Shown: positions 6,264-11,754 of the stretch, one piece after another
How positions within the stretch are numbered: the stretch's first letter is position 1
Layout of the letters: every line of letters begins with the position of its first letter
From: Oscillospiraceae bacterium
GTDB taxonomy: Bacteria; Bacillota; Clostridia; Oscillospirales; Ruminococcaceae
DNA length: 11,754 nucleotides
Direction: 5' to 3'
Assembly: GCA_019413245.1 (NCBI GenBank)
Contig: DXNX01000071.1
Coordinates: 1 to 11,754, forward strand
Notes under the pieces: generated by a model
The model's database searches: none
What the model was told of the DNA's origin: nothing
Seen by the model: the letters and a program-made list of their open reading frames with translations, nothing else
Made by a program: the position numbers and the translations under genes

Positions 6264-6312
6264 AAAAAAGTCATGGAGCCGCCTGCCTTTACAGGTACTC
6301 CATGACTTTTTG
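6264..6312 (-). terminator. Terminator of the trxB-like gene (symmetric, could act both ways)
   Basis: A perfect 14-bp stem (6265-6278 with 6298-6311) has an inner CCTG/CAGG pair near its loop. A-rich and T-rich flanks give a T tail on either strand. It lies 40 bases past the trxB-like stop and after the tRNA-Lys terminator. Confidence 0.88.
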
Positions 6313-6351
6313 TGATATAATTTTAGTGAATGATTCTGGGCGGTCCGTACC

Positions 6352-7248
6352 TTACATTGCCGCGTTAATGGCTGCAATGGCACCGTCGGATACGGCCGTG
6401 GCTACCTGACGCACCTGCTTGACCCGGATGTCACCGGCCGCATAGACGCCGGGAATGGCGGTTTCCATCTTCTCGTTGGTGGGGATATACCCGTCCTGCA
6501 GTTTCAGTTCCGTATAAAGTTCGGTGTTCGGCGTAACACCGGCATAGACAAAGATGCCGCAGCCAGGGTCCGTAATGCGCTGCACGCGGCCGTCACGCTC
6601 GTTGACGATTTCCAGGCTTTCCACCTCGCCCTGACCGTAAACAGCGTGCAGCCGGGAGTCCAGGCACAGGGAGATATTTTCGGCCTCGCCCACCTTCTGC
6701 CGGAATTCCGCAATGCAGCCCAGATGCTCCTCAAAATGGATGATGGTCAGGTGCCTGGCAAACTGGGCCAGATACAGAGCTTCCTTCACCGCACCGTCTG
6801 CACCGCCGACCACATAGATGTTCTTGCCGGCATAGGCAGCGCCATCCCGGGCCGCATTCATCCCCATACCTTTGCCGGCCAGCTCCTGTTCCCCGGGAAT
6901 GCCCAGCTTGCGCGGGGTACCGCCGTTGGCCAGAATGACCCGCTTGGCTTCATAGGTTCCATTGTCGGTGGTGATGCGTTTGATTTCTCCGGTCAGGGTC
7001 ACGCCCGTGACGGTGGCTTTGACAATCTCCACGCCAGCCTGGAGTGCCTGCTCCTTCATACGGGCGGCAAAGGTGGCACCGGTTTCCTGCTGCTGAATGG
7101 CCGTGTAGTGGGTGACGGTAGATACCTTGCCGATGATACCGCCCACCTGTGCTTTTTCCAGAACCAGGGTGCGCTTTCCACGGCTCACCGCGTAAATGCC
7201 GGCGCTGATGCCTGCAGGGCCCGCTCCGATAATGATAATGTCATACAT
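6352..7248 (-). CDS. Thioredoxin-reductase-like FAD/NAD(P)H oxidoreductase lacking the CxxC redox motif
   Basis: This 298-residue flavoprotein has the TrxB fold. The FAD-binding GAGPAG (8-13) follows MYDIIIIG, the NAD(P) site is VVGGADGAVKEA (146-157), and the C-terminal FAD motif AAGDIRVKQVRQVATAVSDG (270-289) is typical of thioredoxin reductases. The segment where TrxB carries its active CxxC (after the GKG. motif, before .DG) reads MNAARDG (130-136): Asn131 and Arg134 replace the two cysteines. The HRR motif that holds the NADPH 2'-phosphate reads HFE (171-173), suggesting NADH or another donor. It therefore probably cannot reduce thioredoxin by the standard thiol relay. The start chosen is the ATG at 7246-7248, with AAAGGA about 11 bases upstream and a GCGGA closer; an in-frame ATG four codons earlier is too near the SD. 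It is monocistronic with a terminator behind. The fold is firm; substrate unknown. Confidence 0.9.
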   Translation of the reverse strand: MYDIIIIGAGPAGISAGIYAVSRGKRTLVLEKAQVGGIIGKVSTVTHYTAIQQQETGATFAARMKEQALQAGVEIVKATVTGVTLTGEIKRITTDNGTYEAKRVILANGGTPRKLGIPGEQELAGKGMGMNAARDGAAYAGKNIYVVGGADGAVKEALYLAQFARHLTIIHFEEHLGCIAEFRQKVGEAENISLCLDSRLHAVYGQGEVESLEIVNERDGRVQRITDPGCGIFVYAGVTPNTELYTELKLQDGYIPTNEKMETAIPGVYAAGDIRVKQVRQVATAVSDGAIAAINAAM

Positions 7249-7328
7249 AGAAATCCGCATCCTTTCTTTTTCTGCCACAGAGCCGGTCAAGGTGTACACG
7301 GCCCATTAAACAGCTGATATATAAAAGA

Positions 7329-7367
7329 GGAAAAACAGTGTTTACCATTTCTTGCGTTTGTTTTTCC
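7329..7367. repeat. Inverted repeat in the trxB-like gene leader
   Basis: GGAAAAACA (7329-7337) and TGTTTTTCC (7359-7367) are perfect 9-base arms 21 bases apart. They lie in the predicted 5' leader of the trxB-like gene, close to the transcription start. They could form a leader hairpin or a spaced operator. The rest of the 7249-7460 gap is AT-rich and shows no gene. Confidence 0.45.
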
Positions 7368-7381
7368 CTGGGACTGCTATG

Positions 7382-7410
7382 ATTATAGCGCGGTTCAGCC
7401 ATAAAGAAAA
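7382..7410 (-). promoter_or_regulatory. Candidate promoter of the trxB-like gene
   Basis: A perfect TATAAT lies on the minus strand at 7382-7387. The -35 at 17 bases is weak (TTTTCT, 7405-7410). It would give a leader of about 127 bases containing the 7329-7367 inverted repeat. A weak -35 may point to an activator. Confidence 0.5.
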
Positions 7411-7459
7411 ATTAAGATTTTTAATGTATCTATAAGCCAGAAAAATAGTTGATTTTCCA

Positions 7460-7495
7460 TAAAAATGCCCCCGCAGACTTGTCATCTGCGGGGGC
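7460..7495 (-). terminator. Rho-independent terminator of the 7507-8523 gene
   Basis: A perfect 11-bp GC-rich stem (7467-7477 with 7485-7495) has a 7-base loop and on the minus strand is followed by ATTTTTATGG. It starts 11 bases after the stop codon. Confidence 0.93.
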
Positions 7496-7506
7496 GTTGT
7501 TTTTCC

Positions 7507-8523
7507 TTATTGATAACCGGCGTTCAGGAACATTGGCTTGATGGCCACGACCTCGTCATATTCTTCCTGCGAAACCTGCACATCGGAGTTCAATGCTTTG
7601 AGGTCCTTCTTTACAACATCCAGCGCCTCAGCCACCGAAGATGCCTTGCCGTCCTCCACAGCGCGCTGCATGCGCTGCAGCACCACCGGGTGGGCATACC
7701 GGGCAGGCAGCGGGAACATCGGCCGGGCAGCCAGGTACTGTTCCATATCTCCCTTGGCTTTTTCCTCTTGTTTGAGGATGCTGCGGCGGTTGTTGCGGGC
7801 GGTGGGAAGCACGCTGAACCCGGCGAAGGTAAACACGGCGGCCAGTCCGAACAGGGCAAAGTAAATACCGAATCCGCCTTTGCCCATCACCAGCGACCAT
7901 ACGCCGTACACTATGCCGACGATGCCCAGCGCCGTGATAGCCATGGCCACCCAGCGGTAGCTGGGGCTGCTGCACTCATACGCGCGCTTGTGCTGGGCCG
8001 CACGGCTGAGAGCGGTGCTGAGTTCAGGCTTTTCCTCCAGGTAGTCAATGGCCTGCTGCAGTTCCTCCACCACTTTTTTGTTGTGGGGTGTCAGCGGCGG
8101 GCGGTTGCGCTCAGCTTCCTCCCGCTCAGCCTGCCGTTTGGCCAGACGCTCTTCGGCCGCGGCACTGACCCGCTTGATCTGCGGCTGTTCCTTTGCCAGC
8201 AGTGCCAGGAAATCATCGACCTGTTCTTCATACTTGAAGTTGCACTGCTTCTGCTGCCCGTCGTCGTACACCACAACCAGATAGGCCATGCTGGCAAAAA
8301 TGCCCTTGCCGGTATAGCCGCCGCGGCTCATGGCCACGCGCTTGAAGACGCGCCGCACCGCCGAGATGGGCACATAGTACCGGCGGTCAATAAAGAAGCT
8401 GTTCAGATACAGCGCTTTTTTGCCCAGACCACAGGGGCCGATTTTGCGGCAATTCTTTTTGTCCAGTTCCAGTTCGTAGTTTTCCAGGCGGGACGTGCTC
8501 AAAGGAAAAGGTTTGAAGATCAT
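7507..8523 (-). CDS. Two-TM membrane protein of unknown function with N-terminal PH-like region
   Basis: I do not recognise a named family for this 338-residue protein. Residues 1-115 look like a small beta-rich domain (LGKKALYLNSFFIDRRYYVPISAVRRVF, then YLVVVYDDGQQ), similar in feel to bacterial PH-like domains; that is inference. Residues 118-185 are highly charged and probably helical or coiled coil (EERLAKRQAEREEAERN). Two membrane segments follow at about 191-213 and 217-239. The C-terminal 100 residues are cytoplasmic-looking and include PVVLQRMQRAVEDGKASSVAEALDVV (279-304), a pattern I associate with tail domains of other clostridial membrane proteins. The start has GAGGT about 8 bases upstream. 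The gene lies 105 bases after cstA on the same strand with a hairpin between them and no visible promoter, so it may depend on read-through from cstA. No secretion signal is seen. Confidence 0.75.
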   Translation of the reverse strand: MIFKPFPLSTSRLENYELELDKKNCRKIGPCGLGKKALYLNSFFIDRRYYVPISAVRRVFKRVAMSRGGYTGKGIFASMAYLVVVYDDGQQKQCNFKYEEQVDDFLALLAKEQPQIKRVSAAAEERLAKRQAEREEAERNRPPLTPHNKKVVEELQQAIDYLEEKPELSTALSRAAQHKRAYECSSPSYRWVAMAITALGIVGIVYGVWSLVMGKGGFGIYFALFGLAAVFTFAGFSVLPTARNNRRSILKQEEKAKGDMEQYLAARPMFPLPARYAHPVVLQRMQRAVEDGKASSVAEALDVVKKDLKALNSDVQVSQEEYDEVVAIKPMFLNAGYQ

Positions 8524-8560
8524 GGCGGTAAACCTCGCTTGTGTGGAATATGCGCCAACG

Positions 8561-8595
8561 CAAAAGCCGGCCGCTTTTGAACAGCGGCCGGCTTT
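8561..8595 (-). terminator. Hairpin between cstA and the two-TM gene (terminator or attenuator)
   Basis: A perfect 12-bp very GC-rich stem (8563-8574 with 8584-8595) has a 9-base loop. On the minus strand it is followed only by TTTTGCGTT, a short T tract. It lies 33 bases past the cstA stop. Partial read-through into the next gene is plausible. Confidence 0.75.
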
Positions 8596-8628
8596 CAGTT
8601 GTACGTTGCCGGCTCAGCCGCGCAAGCC

Positions 8629-10134
8629 TCAGGCCTGCGCTTTCGCCGAATGTCTCTTGGTAGCCATCAGGAAGATGACCAGCATCGCGATGGCGAAGAT
8701 GATGCCGATGGGATACGCAACCGCGGTGTTGTACACGGTGGTGCCCTCCGCGGTCTTGCTGTTGACCAGACCGCCCAGGCATTCAGGAGCCAAGATGAAG
8801 TAAGTGCTGGAAACAGCGCTCATGAAGGTAGCGGGCACAGCGGTGATCCAGAAGTTCTTCTTCTCAACGAACAGGAACATGGAAGCAGCCCACAGAACGA
8901 TCATAGCCAGAGTCTGGTTGGTCCAGCTGAAGTAACGCCAGATAACGGTGTAGTCGATGTAACCCAGCGCGTTGCCGATACCCAGCACAGCGCCGACGCC
9001 CAGGACGGGGATGCAGAGCTTCAGACGGTTGGCGTAAGAGCCCTGATCGATCTTGAACCAGTCGGACAGGGTCAGACGAGCGGAACGGAAAGCGGTATCG
9101 CCGGAGGTGATGGGGCAGACAACCACGCCGATCATGGCCAGTGCGGTGCCCACACCGCCCATGGTGCGGGAGCAGACGTCATAGATAGCGGCGGACTGGC
9201 CTTCTGCCAGAGCAGCGGACAGGCCGGTGTTCAGGCCGCCGGTGACTTCGTACAGGGAGCAGCCGGCTGCGGCCCAGATCAGAGCGATGATACCTTCAGC
9301 GACCATAGCGCCGTAGAAGACGAAGTGGCCCTGCTTCTCGCTCTTCATGCAGCGCGCCATCAGAGGCGACTGGGTGGAGTGGAAGCCGGAAATGGCGCCG
9401 CAGGCAACCGTGATGAACATGAAGCTCCAGATCGGGGTTCCGTCCGGATGCATGTTGTACATATGGGACCAGATTTCGGGGATGGTGAATTCGGGGTTGG
9501 TGTAGATACCGATGATAACACCGATAGCCATGATGATCAGGCAGATACCGAACAGGGGGTAGATCTTGCCGATGATCTTATCGATAGAGATAAAGGTCGC
9601 AATGAAGTAGTAAATGAGGATCAGGACCAGCCAGAACAGGGTGGTGGCCAGGAAGCCGGTGGCACCGAAGTTCTTGCACAGAGTAACGATCAGACCTGCA
9701 GGGCCGACCGCAAAGACGGTACCGACCATGATCAGCAGCACGACCGAGAACACACGCATGACGTTCTGCATGGTGTGGCCCAGGTACTTGCCGGTGACTT
9801 CGGCGATGGAACCGCCCTCGTTACGTTCACTGATCATACCGGAGAAGTAGTCGTGAACGCCGCCCGCAAAGATGGTGCCGAAGGTGATCCACAGGAACAC
9901 GATGGGTCCCCACAGAGCGCCCTGCATGGCGCCGAAGATCGGTCCCAGACCGGCGATGTTCAGCAGCTGTACCAGGAACAGCTTCCACTGCGGCATTACG
10001 ACGTAGTCAACGCCGTCGTTGATGCGCACAGCAGGCGTTTCGCGGTCATCCGGGCCGAAGGTGTTGTCGACGACTTTACCGTAAGTAAAGTAGCCGATCA
10101 CCAGAATGGCTAGGCAGATGATAAAACTTACCAT
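8629..10134 (-). CDS. cstA: CstA family carbon-starvation / pyruvate-type transporter
   Basis: This 501-residue polytopic inner-membrane transporter belongs to the CstA family (peptide or pyruvate uptake; E. coli CstA and BtsT are relatives). The diagnostic early block is present: LNIAGLGPIFGAMQG (58-72), WGPIVFLWITFGTIFAGG (75-92) and VHDYFSGMISERNEG (93-107). Later come conserved loops such as FHSTQSPLMARCM and the GDTAFRSARL segment. It is shorter than the ~700-residue E. coli proteins and matches the compact form common in Firmicutes. The start at 10132-10134 is set by AAAGGGAGG 7-8 bases upstream; the longer frame to 10155 begins before this SD. A promoter with an AT-rich upstream stretch precedes it, suggesting strong expression. 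A hairpin follows. The substrate (pyruvate versus peptides) cannot be told from sequence. Confidence 0.94.
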   Translation of the reverse strand: MVSFIICLAILVIGYFTYGKVVDNTFGPDDRETPAVRINDGVDYVVMPQWKLFLVQLLNIAGLGPIFGAMQGALWGPIVFLWITFGTIFAGGVHDYFSGMISERNEGGSIAEVTGKYLGHTMQNVMRVFSVVLLIMVGTVFAVGPAGLIVTLCKNFGATGFLATTLFWLVLILIYYFIATFISIDKIIGKIYPLFGICLIIMAIGVIIGIYTNPEFTIPEIWSHMYNMHPDGTPIWSFMFITVACGAISGFHSTQSPLMARCMKSEKQGHFVFYGAMVAEGIIALIWAAAGCSLYEVTGGLNTGLSAALAEGQSAAIYDVCSRTMGGVGTALAMIGVVVCPITSGDTAFRSARLTLSDWFKIDQGSYANRLKLCIPVLGVGAVLGIGNALGYIDYTVIWRYFSWTNQTLAMIVLWAASMFLFVEKKNFWITAVPATFMSAVSSTYFILAPECLGGLVNSKTAEGTTVYNTAVAYPIGIIFAIAMLVIFLMATKRHSAKAQA

Positions 10135-10157
10135 AAAGATTCCTCCCTTTATCATTA

Positions 10158-10178
10158 GGCACCGCTGCCTGCGGAGCC
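10158..10178 (-). promoter_or_regulatory. Leader hairpin of cstA
   Basis: In the cstA mRNA leader, GGC and CCGC pair with GCGG and GCC around the loop AGGCA, with one T-T mismatch. It ends about 15 bases before the SD. It might stabilise the mRNA or modulate ribosome access. No known riboswitch class is recognised. Confidence 0.4.
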
Positions 10179-10235
10179 TTTTGTAACGATGCTAGAAATG
10201 GTCTCCTATGGACTCACCTGAAATCCCCGTCTGTT

Positions 10236-10263
10236 ATTATAGCACTCTGTCACAATAATTCAA
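10236..10263 (-). promoter_or_regulatory. Promoter of cstA
   Basis: On the minus strand, TATAAT (10236-10241) with an extended TGC just upstream is preceded at 16 bases by TTGAAT (10258-10263). Immediately upstream, 10264-10300 is almost pure A/T and resembles an UP element. The leader is about 95 bases. The rest of the 10135-10445 gap holds the leader hairpin and the terminator at 10371-10410; 10300-10370 shows no gene. Confidence 0.75.
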
Positions 10264-10370
10264 TATTTTTTTAATTATTTTGTCTTATTTTGCTAATATT
10301 TTCGTTTTTTGTCCGCACAGCGTCGGTTTGGGGGTCCGATTAACCTTCTTGTATTTTTTCAAAATATAGA

Positions 10371-10410
10371 TGCATAAAAATAAAAACCTCACGCCGGAAC
10401 GTAAGGTTTT
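10371..10410 (-). terminator. Terminator of the ABC/ygbA/ybaN operon
   Basis: An 11-bp stem (10383-10393 with 10400-10410), with one non-Watson-Crick pair that becomes a T-G wobble on the minus strand, is followed by TTTTATTTTTA. It lies about 36 bases past the ybaN stop. Confidence 0.85.
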
Positions 10411-10445
10411 GAAAAAGCAGGGTATTAAACGGGAGCGCTGGTCCT

Positions 10446-10841
10446 TCAGGGATTTTCCCTGTCCCGGCCGCCGGAAATGGTACGCACGCCAAACCAGAAG
10501 TACAGGATATGGAATACCCACACGCACCCCAGAACGATACGTCCCACCGGCACTGCGTGCATCATGATGAAGCCGATGCTCATGAGAATCGTGACCACCA
10601 CCATGATGCGTACCTTGGTGCGGGTGGTCATCCCCTGCCCCGCCACATAGGATTCCAGGTTATCCTTGTACAGCCGAGTACCGCGGAACCAGCGGTCCAG
10701 CTTTTCCGAACTTTTGCCGAAGCATACCGCCGCCAGCAACAGAAACGGAAAGGCAGGGAGCAGTGGAAGGACTGCCCCCACCGCGCCCAAGGCCAGGCCC
10801 AGAAAGCCCAGCGCCAGATACAGCCATTTTTTCAGTTTCAT
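10446..10841 (-). CDS. ybaN: DUF454 / YbaN family small membrane protein
   Basis: This 131-residue protein shows the DUF454 pattern: LGFLGLALGAVGAVLPLLPAF followed by PFLLLAAVCFGKSS (11-45), then a charged stretch, WFRGTRLYKDNLESY (51-65), and two more hydrophobic helices (about 79-95 and 98-117). It is an inner-membrane protein of unknown biochemical role. The ATG at 10839-10841 overlaps the TGA of the upstream ygbA-like gene (ATGA), and AAGGAGAG about 7 bases upstream lies inside that gene, so translation is coupled. An in-frame extension to 11249 only shadows the two upstream genes. It is the last gene of a three-gene operon with an ABC exporter. A helper role in that exporter's process is inferred from linkage only. 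Confidence 0.9.
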   Translation of the reverse strand: MKLKKWLYLALGFLGLALGAVGAVLPLLPAFPFLLLAAVCFGKSSEKLDRWFRGTRLYKDNLESYVAGQGMTTRTKVRIMVVVTILMSIGFIMMHAVPVGRIVLGCVWVFHILYFWFGVRTISGGRDRENP

Positions 10842-11176
10842 TGGGAACTCTCCTTCCGACATTTTTGCCGCAAAGTTTCGGCCATATGATGCAGGGCCAT
10901 GACCGGGTGCACCAGCAGCATCCGCGGCCCGGCAAACCGCATGACCTGCCGGATCTTTTCCCTCATTTCGGGTTGATAACAGTGTACCTTGCACTGGGAG
11001 CAGAAGGTTTTCTGCTCCATGAACGGGCAACGTTCGCTGCGTGCTTGGGCATAGTCCCGCAGGGCGGCACATTCCGGGCACAGTTTCCCATTGGTACGGT
11101 GTTTTTTGCGGCAGTAAAGTTCGATCATGCAGGTGACCACCTGCTGTTCTCGCTGCCGTTTGTCCTGCACGGTCAT
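10838..11176 (-). CDS. ygbA: YgbA family cysteine-rich protein ('nitrous oxide-stimulated promoter' family)
   Basis: This 112-residue soluble protein has the YgbA_NO pattern. A helical N-terminus leads into LCPECAALRDYAQARSERCPF (32-52) and TFCSQCKVHCYQPEMREKIRQVMRFAGPRML (57-87), then HPVMALHHM. The six cysteines Cys33, 36, 50, 59, 62 and 66 are spaced like metal or Fe-S ligands. In E. coli the ygbA gene belongs to the NsrR nitrosative-stress regulon; the biochemical role is not clear to me. I set the start at the ATG 11174-11176, 8 bases after GGAGG. A GTG three codons earlier also lies in frame but touches the SD. Its start overlaps the ABC gene stop by one base (TGATG) and its stop overlaps the ybaN start (ATGA). 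No NO-responsive operator can be seen because the operon promoter is outside the window. Confidence 0.9.
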   Translation of the reverse strand: MTVQDKRQREQQVVTCMIELYCRKKHRTNGKLCPECAALRDYAQARSERCPFMEQKTFCSQCKVHCYQPEMREKIRQVMRFAGPRMLLVHPVMALHHMAETLRQKCRKESSQ

Positions 11177-11754
11177 CAGCTGCACCTCCCCGCATCCACA
11201 TGAAGTACCTGATCGGCAATGCGCATGGTGGACTGCCGGTGGGAAACAAGCACCACCGTGCGGCCCGATTTTTCCCGGCGCAGCGAGCGCAGAATGACTG
11301 CCTCGTTCAGGCTGTCCAGGTTGCTGGTGGGTTCATCCAGCAGCATAAAGGGCGCATCGTGCAGAAAGGCCCGGGCCAGCCCCAACCGCTGCCGCTCCCC
11401 GCCGGAGAGAGTATCCCCCAGTTCCCCTACCTGGGTATCGTACCCCTTGGGCAGGGACAGGATGAAGTCATGGACGGATGCCTTGCGGCAGGCTTCCTCG
11501 ATTTCAGCATCGGTGGCATCCAGCCTGGCGATACGCAGGTTGTTGCGGATGGTATCGTGGAACAGATGGGTCTGCTGGGTGACATAGCTTTCCATGCGGC
11601 GCAGGTCGGCGGTGTTGATTTTGCCCACCGGCTTGCCGGACAGGCGGATCTCGCCGCTGTCCGCTTCCCAGAAGCGCATGAACAGTTTGAGCCGGGTGCC
11701 TTTGCCGCTGCCGCTGCGCCCCACAATGCCCAGAATCCGATTCTGCGGCACCTG
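11176..11754 (-). CDS. ABC exporter ATP-binding domain (CydC-like permease/ATPase), C-terminal part, 5' end outside window
   Basis: This is the nucleotide-binding domain of an ABC transporter, probably the C-terminal half of a fused permease-ATPase of the CydC/MsbA exporter type. The frame runs off the window end, so the transmembrane part lies beyond. Motifs in order: Walker A GRSGSGKGT (coded at 11695-11721), Q-loop YVTQQTHLFHDTI, signature LSGGERQRLGLARAF, Walker B FMLLDEPT, D-loop SNLD, and H-loop VLVSHRQST. In Walker A the residue after the catalytic Lys is Gly (codon GGC at 11698-11700) instead of the usual Ser/Thr that binds Mg2+, and Arg stands where a Leu is common two residues later. 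All other motifs are intact. It ends in TGA at 11176-11178, overlapping the ygbA start by one base. The type is secure; the CydC-like assignment and any thiol or heme-linked role are inferred. Confidence 0.88.
   Translation of the reverse strand, partial: QVPQNRILGIVGRSGSGKGTRLKLFMRFWEADSGEIRLSGKPVGKINTADLRRMESYVTQQTHLFHDTIRNNLRIARLDATDAEIEEACRKASVHDFILSLPKGYDTQVGELGDTLSGGERQRLGLARAFLHDAPFMLLDEPTSNLDSLNEAVILRSLRREKSGRTVVLVSHRQSTMRIADQVLHVDAGRCS

Noticed and set aside
7465..8580. 371-codon plus-strand frame across the two-TM gene
   Set aside because: It begins inside the terminator hairpin at 7460-7495. The minus-strand frame has a proper SD, TM segments and terminator.
8599..10113. 504-codon open frame on the plus strand across cstA
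   Set aside because: It mirrors cstA, is low in hydrophobic residues and rich in D/H/G/Q. It has no SD, and the opposite frame is a clear CstA transporter.
10300..10370. Small RNA or riboswitch in the AT-rich stretch upstream of cstA
   Set aside because: It lies upstream of the cstA promoter, contains only weak 4-bp inverted repeats, and has no promoter or terminator of its own that I can support.
10446..11249. Long version of ybaN starting at 11249
   Set aside because: The extra 136 codons overlap the whole ygbA-like gene and the end of the ABC gene in another frame. A strong SD and ATGA overlap place the true start at 10841.
1..11754. Mobile element, prophage or CRISPR array
   Set aside because: No transposase, integrase, regular spaced repeats, att-like direct repeats at the two tRNA genes, or phage proteins were found on either strand.

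Overview
The window (about 60% G+C by eye) looks like chromosomal DNA of an anaerobic low-to-mid-GC Gram-positive gut Clostridium, most likely in the Oscillospiraceae/Ruminococcaceae (Faecalibacterium, Gemmiger or Subdoligranulum relatives). This rests on the style of the proteins, strong AGGAGG-type ribosome binding sites, near-perfect TTGACA-17-TATAAT promoters and many rho-independent terminators. The placement is an inference, not a database result. I see no phage, transposon, CRISPR or plasmid genes.

Layout. At 1-663 (+) is the 3' part of an M20 family dipeptidase gene. It faces a leftward-reading tRNA-Val(CAC) gene with its own promoter and terminator. All the remaining protein genes read leftward (- strand): a PPi-type phosphofructokinase (985-2217); a 358-base gap rich in inverted repeats; an SGNH-like exported protein (2576-3559) coupled to an MBOAT O-acyltransferase (3571-5037); a YhfC-family intramembrane protease (5119-5913); a thioredoxin-reductase-like flavoprotein without the CxxC motif (6352-7248); a two-TM protein of unknown function (7507-8523); a CstA-family transporter (8629-10134); and a tightly overlapping trio, DUF454/YbaN, YgbA-like cysteine-rich protein and an ABC exporter ATPase cut by the window end (10446-11754). 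A tRNA-Lys(TTT) gene (6120-6195, +) is divergent from the yhfC gene.

How the genes work together. Most are independent transcription units closed by clear hairpin terminators. Two clusters look functionally linked: MBOAT plus SGNH-like protein, the usual pairing for O-acylation of an extracytoplasmic polymer, and ABC exporter/YgbA/YbaN, joined by TGATG and ATGA overlaps and possibly tied to nitrosative or redox stress. The PPi-type phosphofructokinase and the CstA transporter are consistent with central carbon metabolism of a fermenter.

No wholly new defence or mobile system is evident. The best second-look items are the CxxC-less reductase, the overlapping ABC/YgbA/YbaN operon with an altered Walker A motif, the mismatched tRNA-Val, the unknown two-TM protein, and the GCGGAAC repeats upstream of the phosphofructokinase gene.
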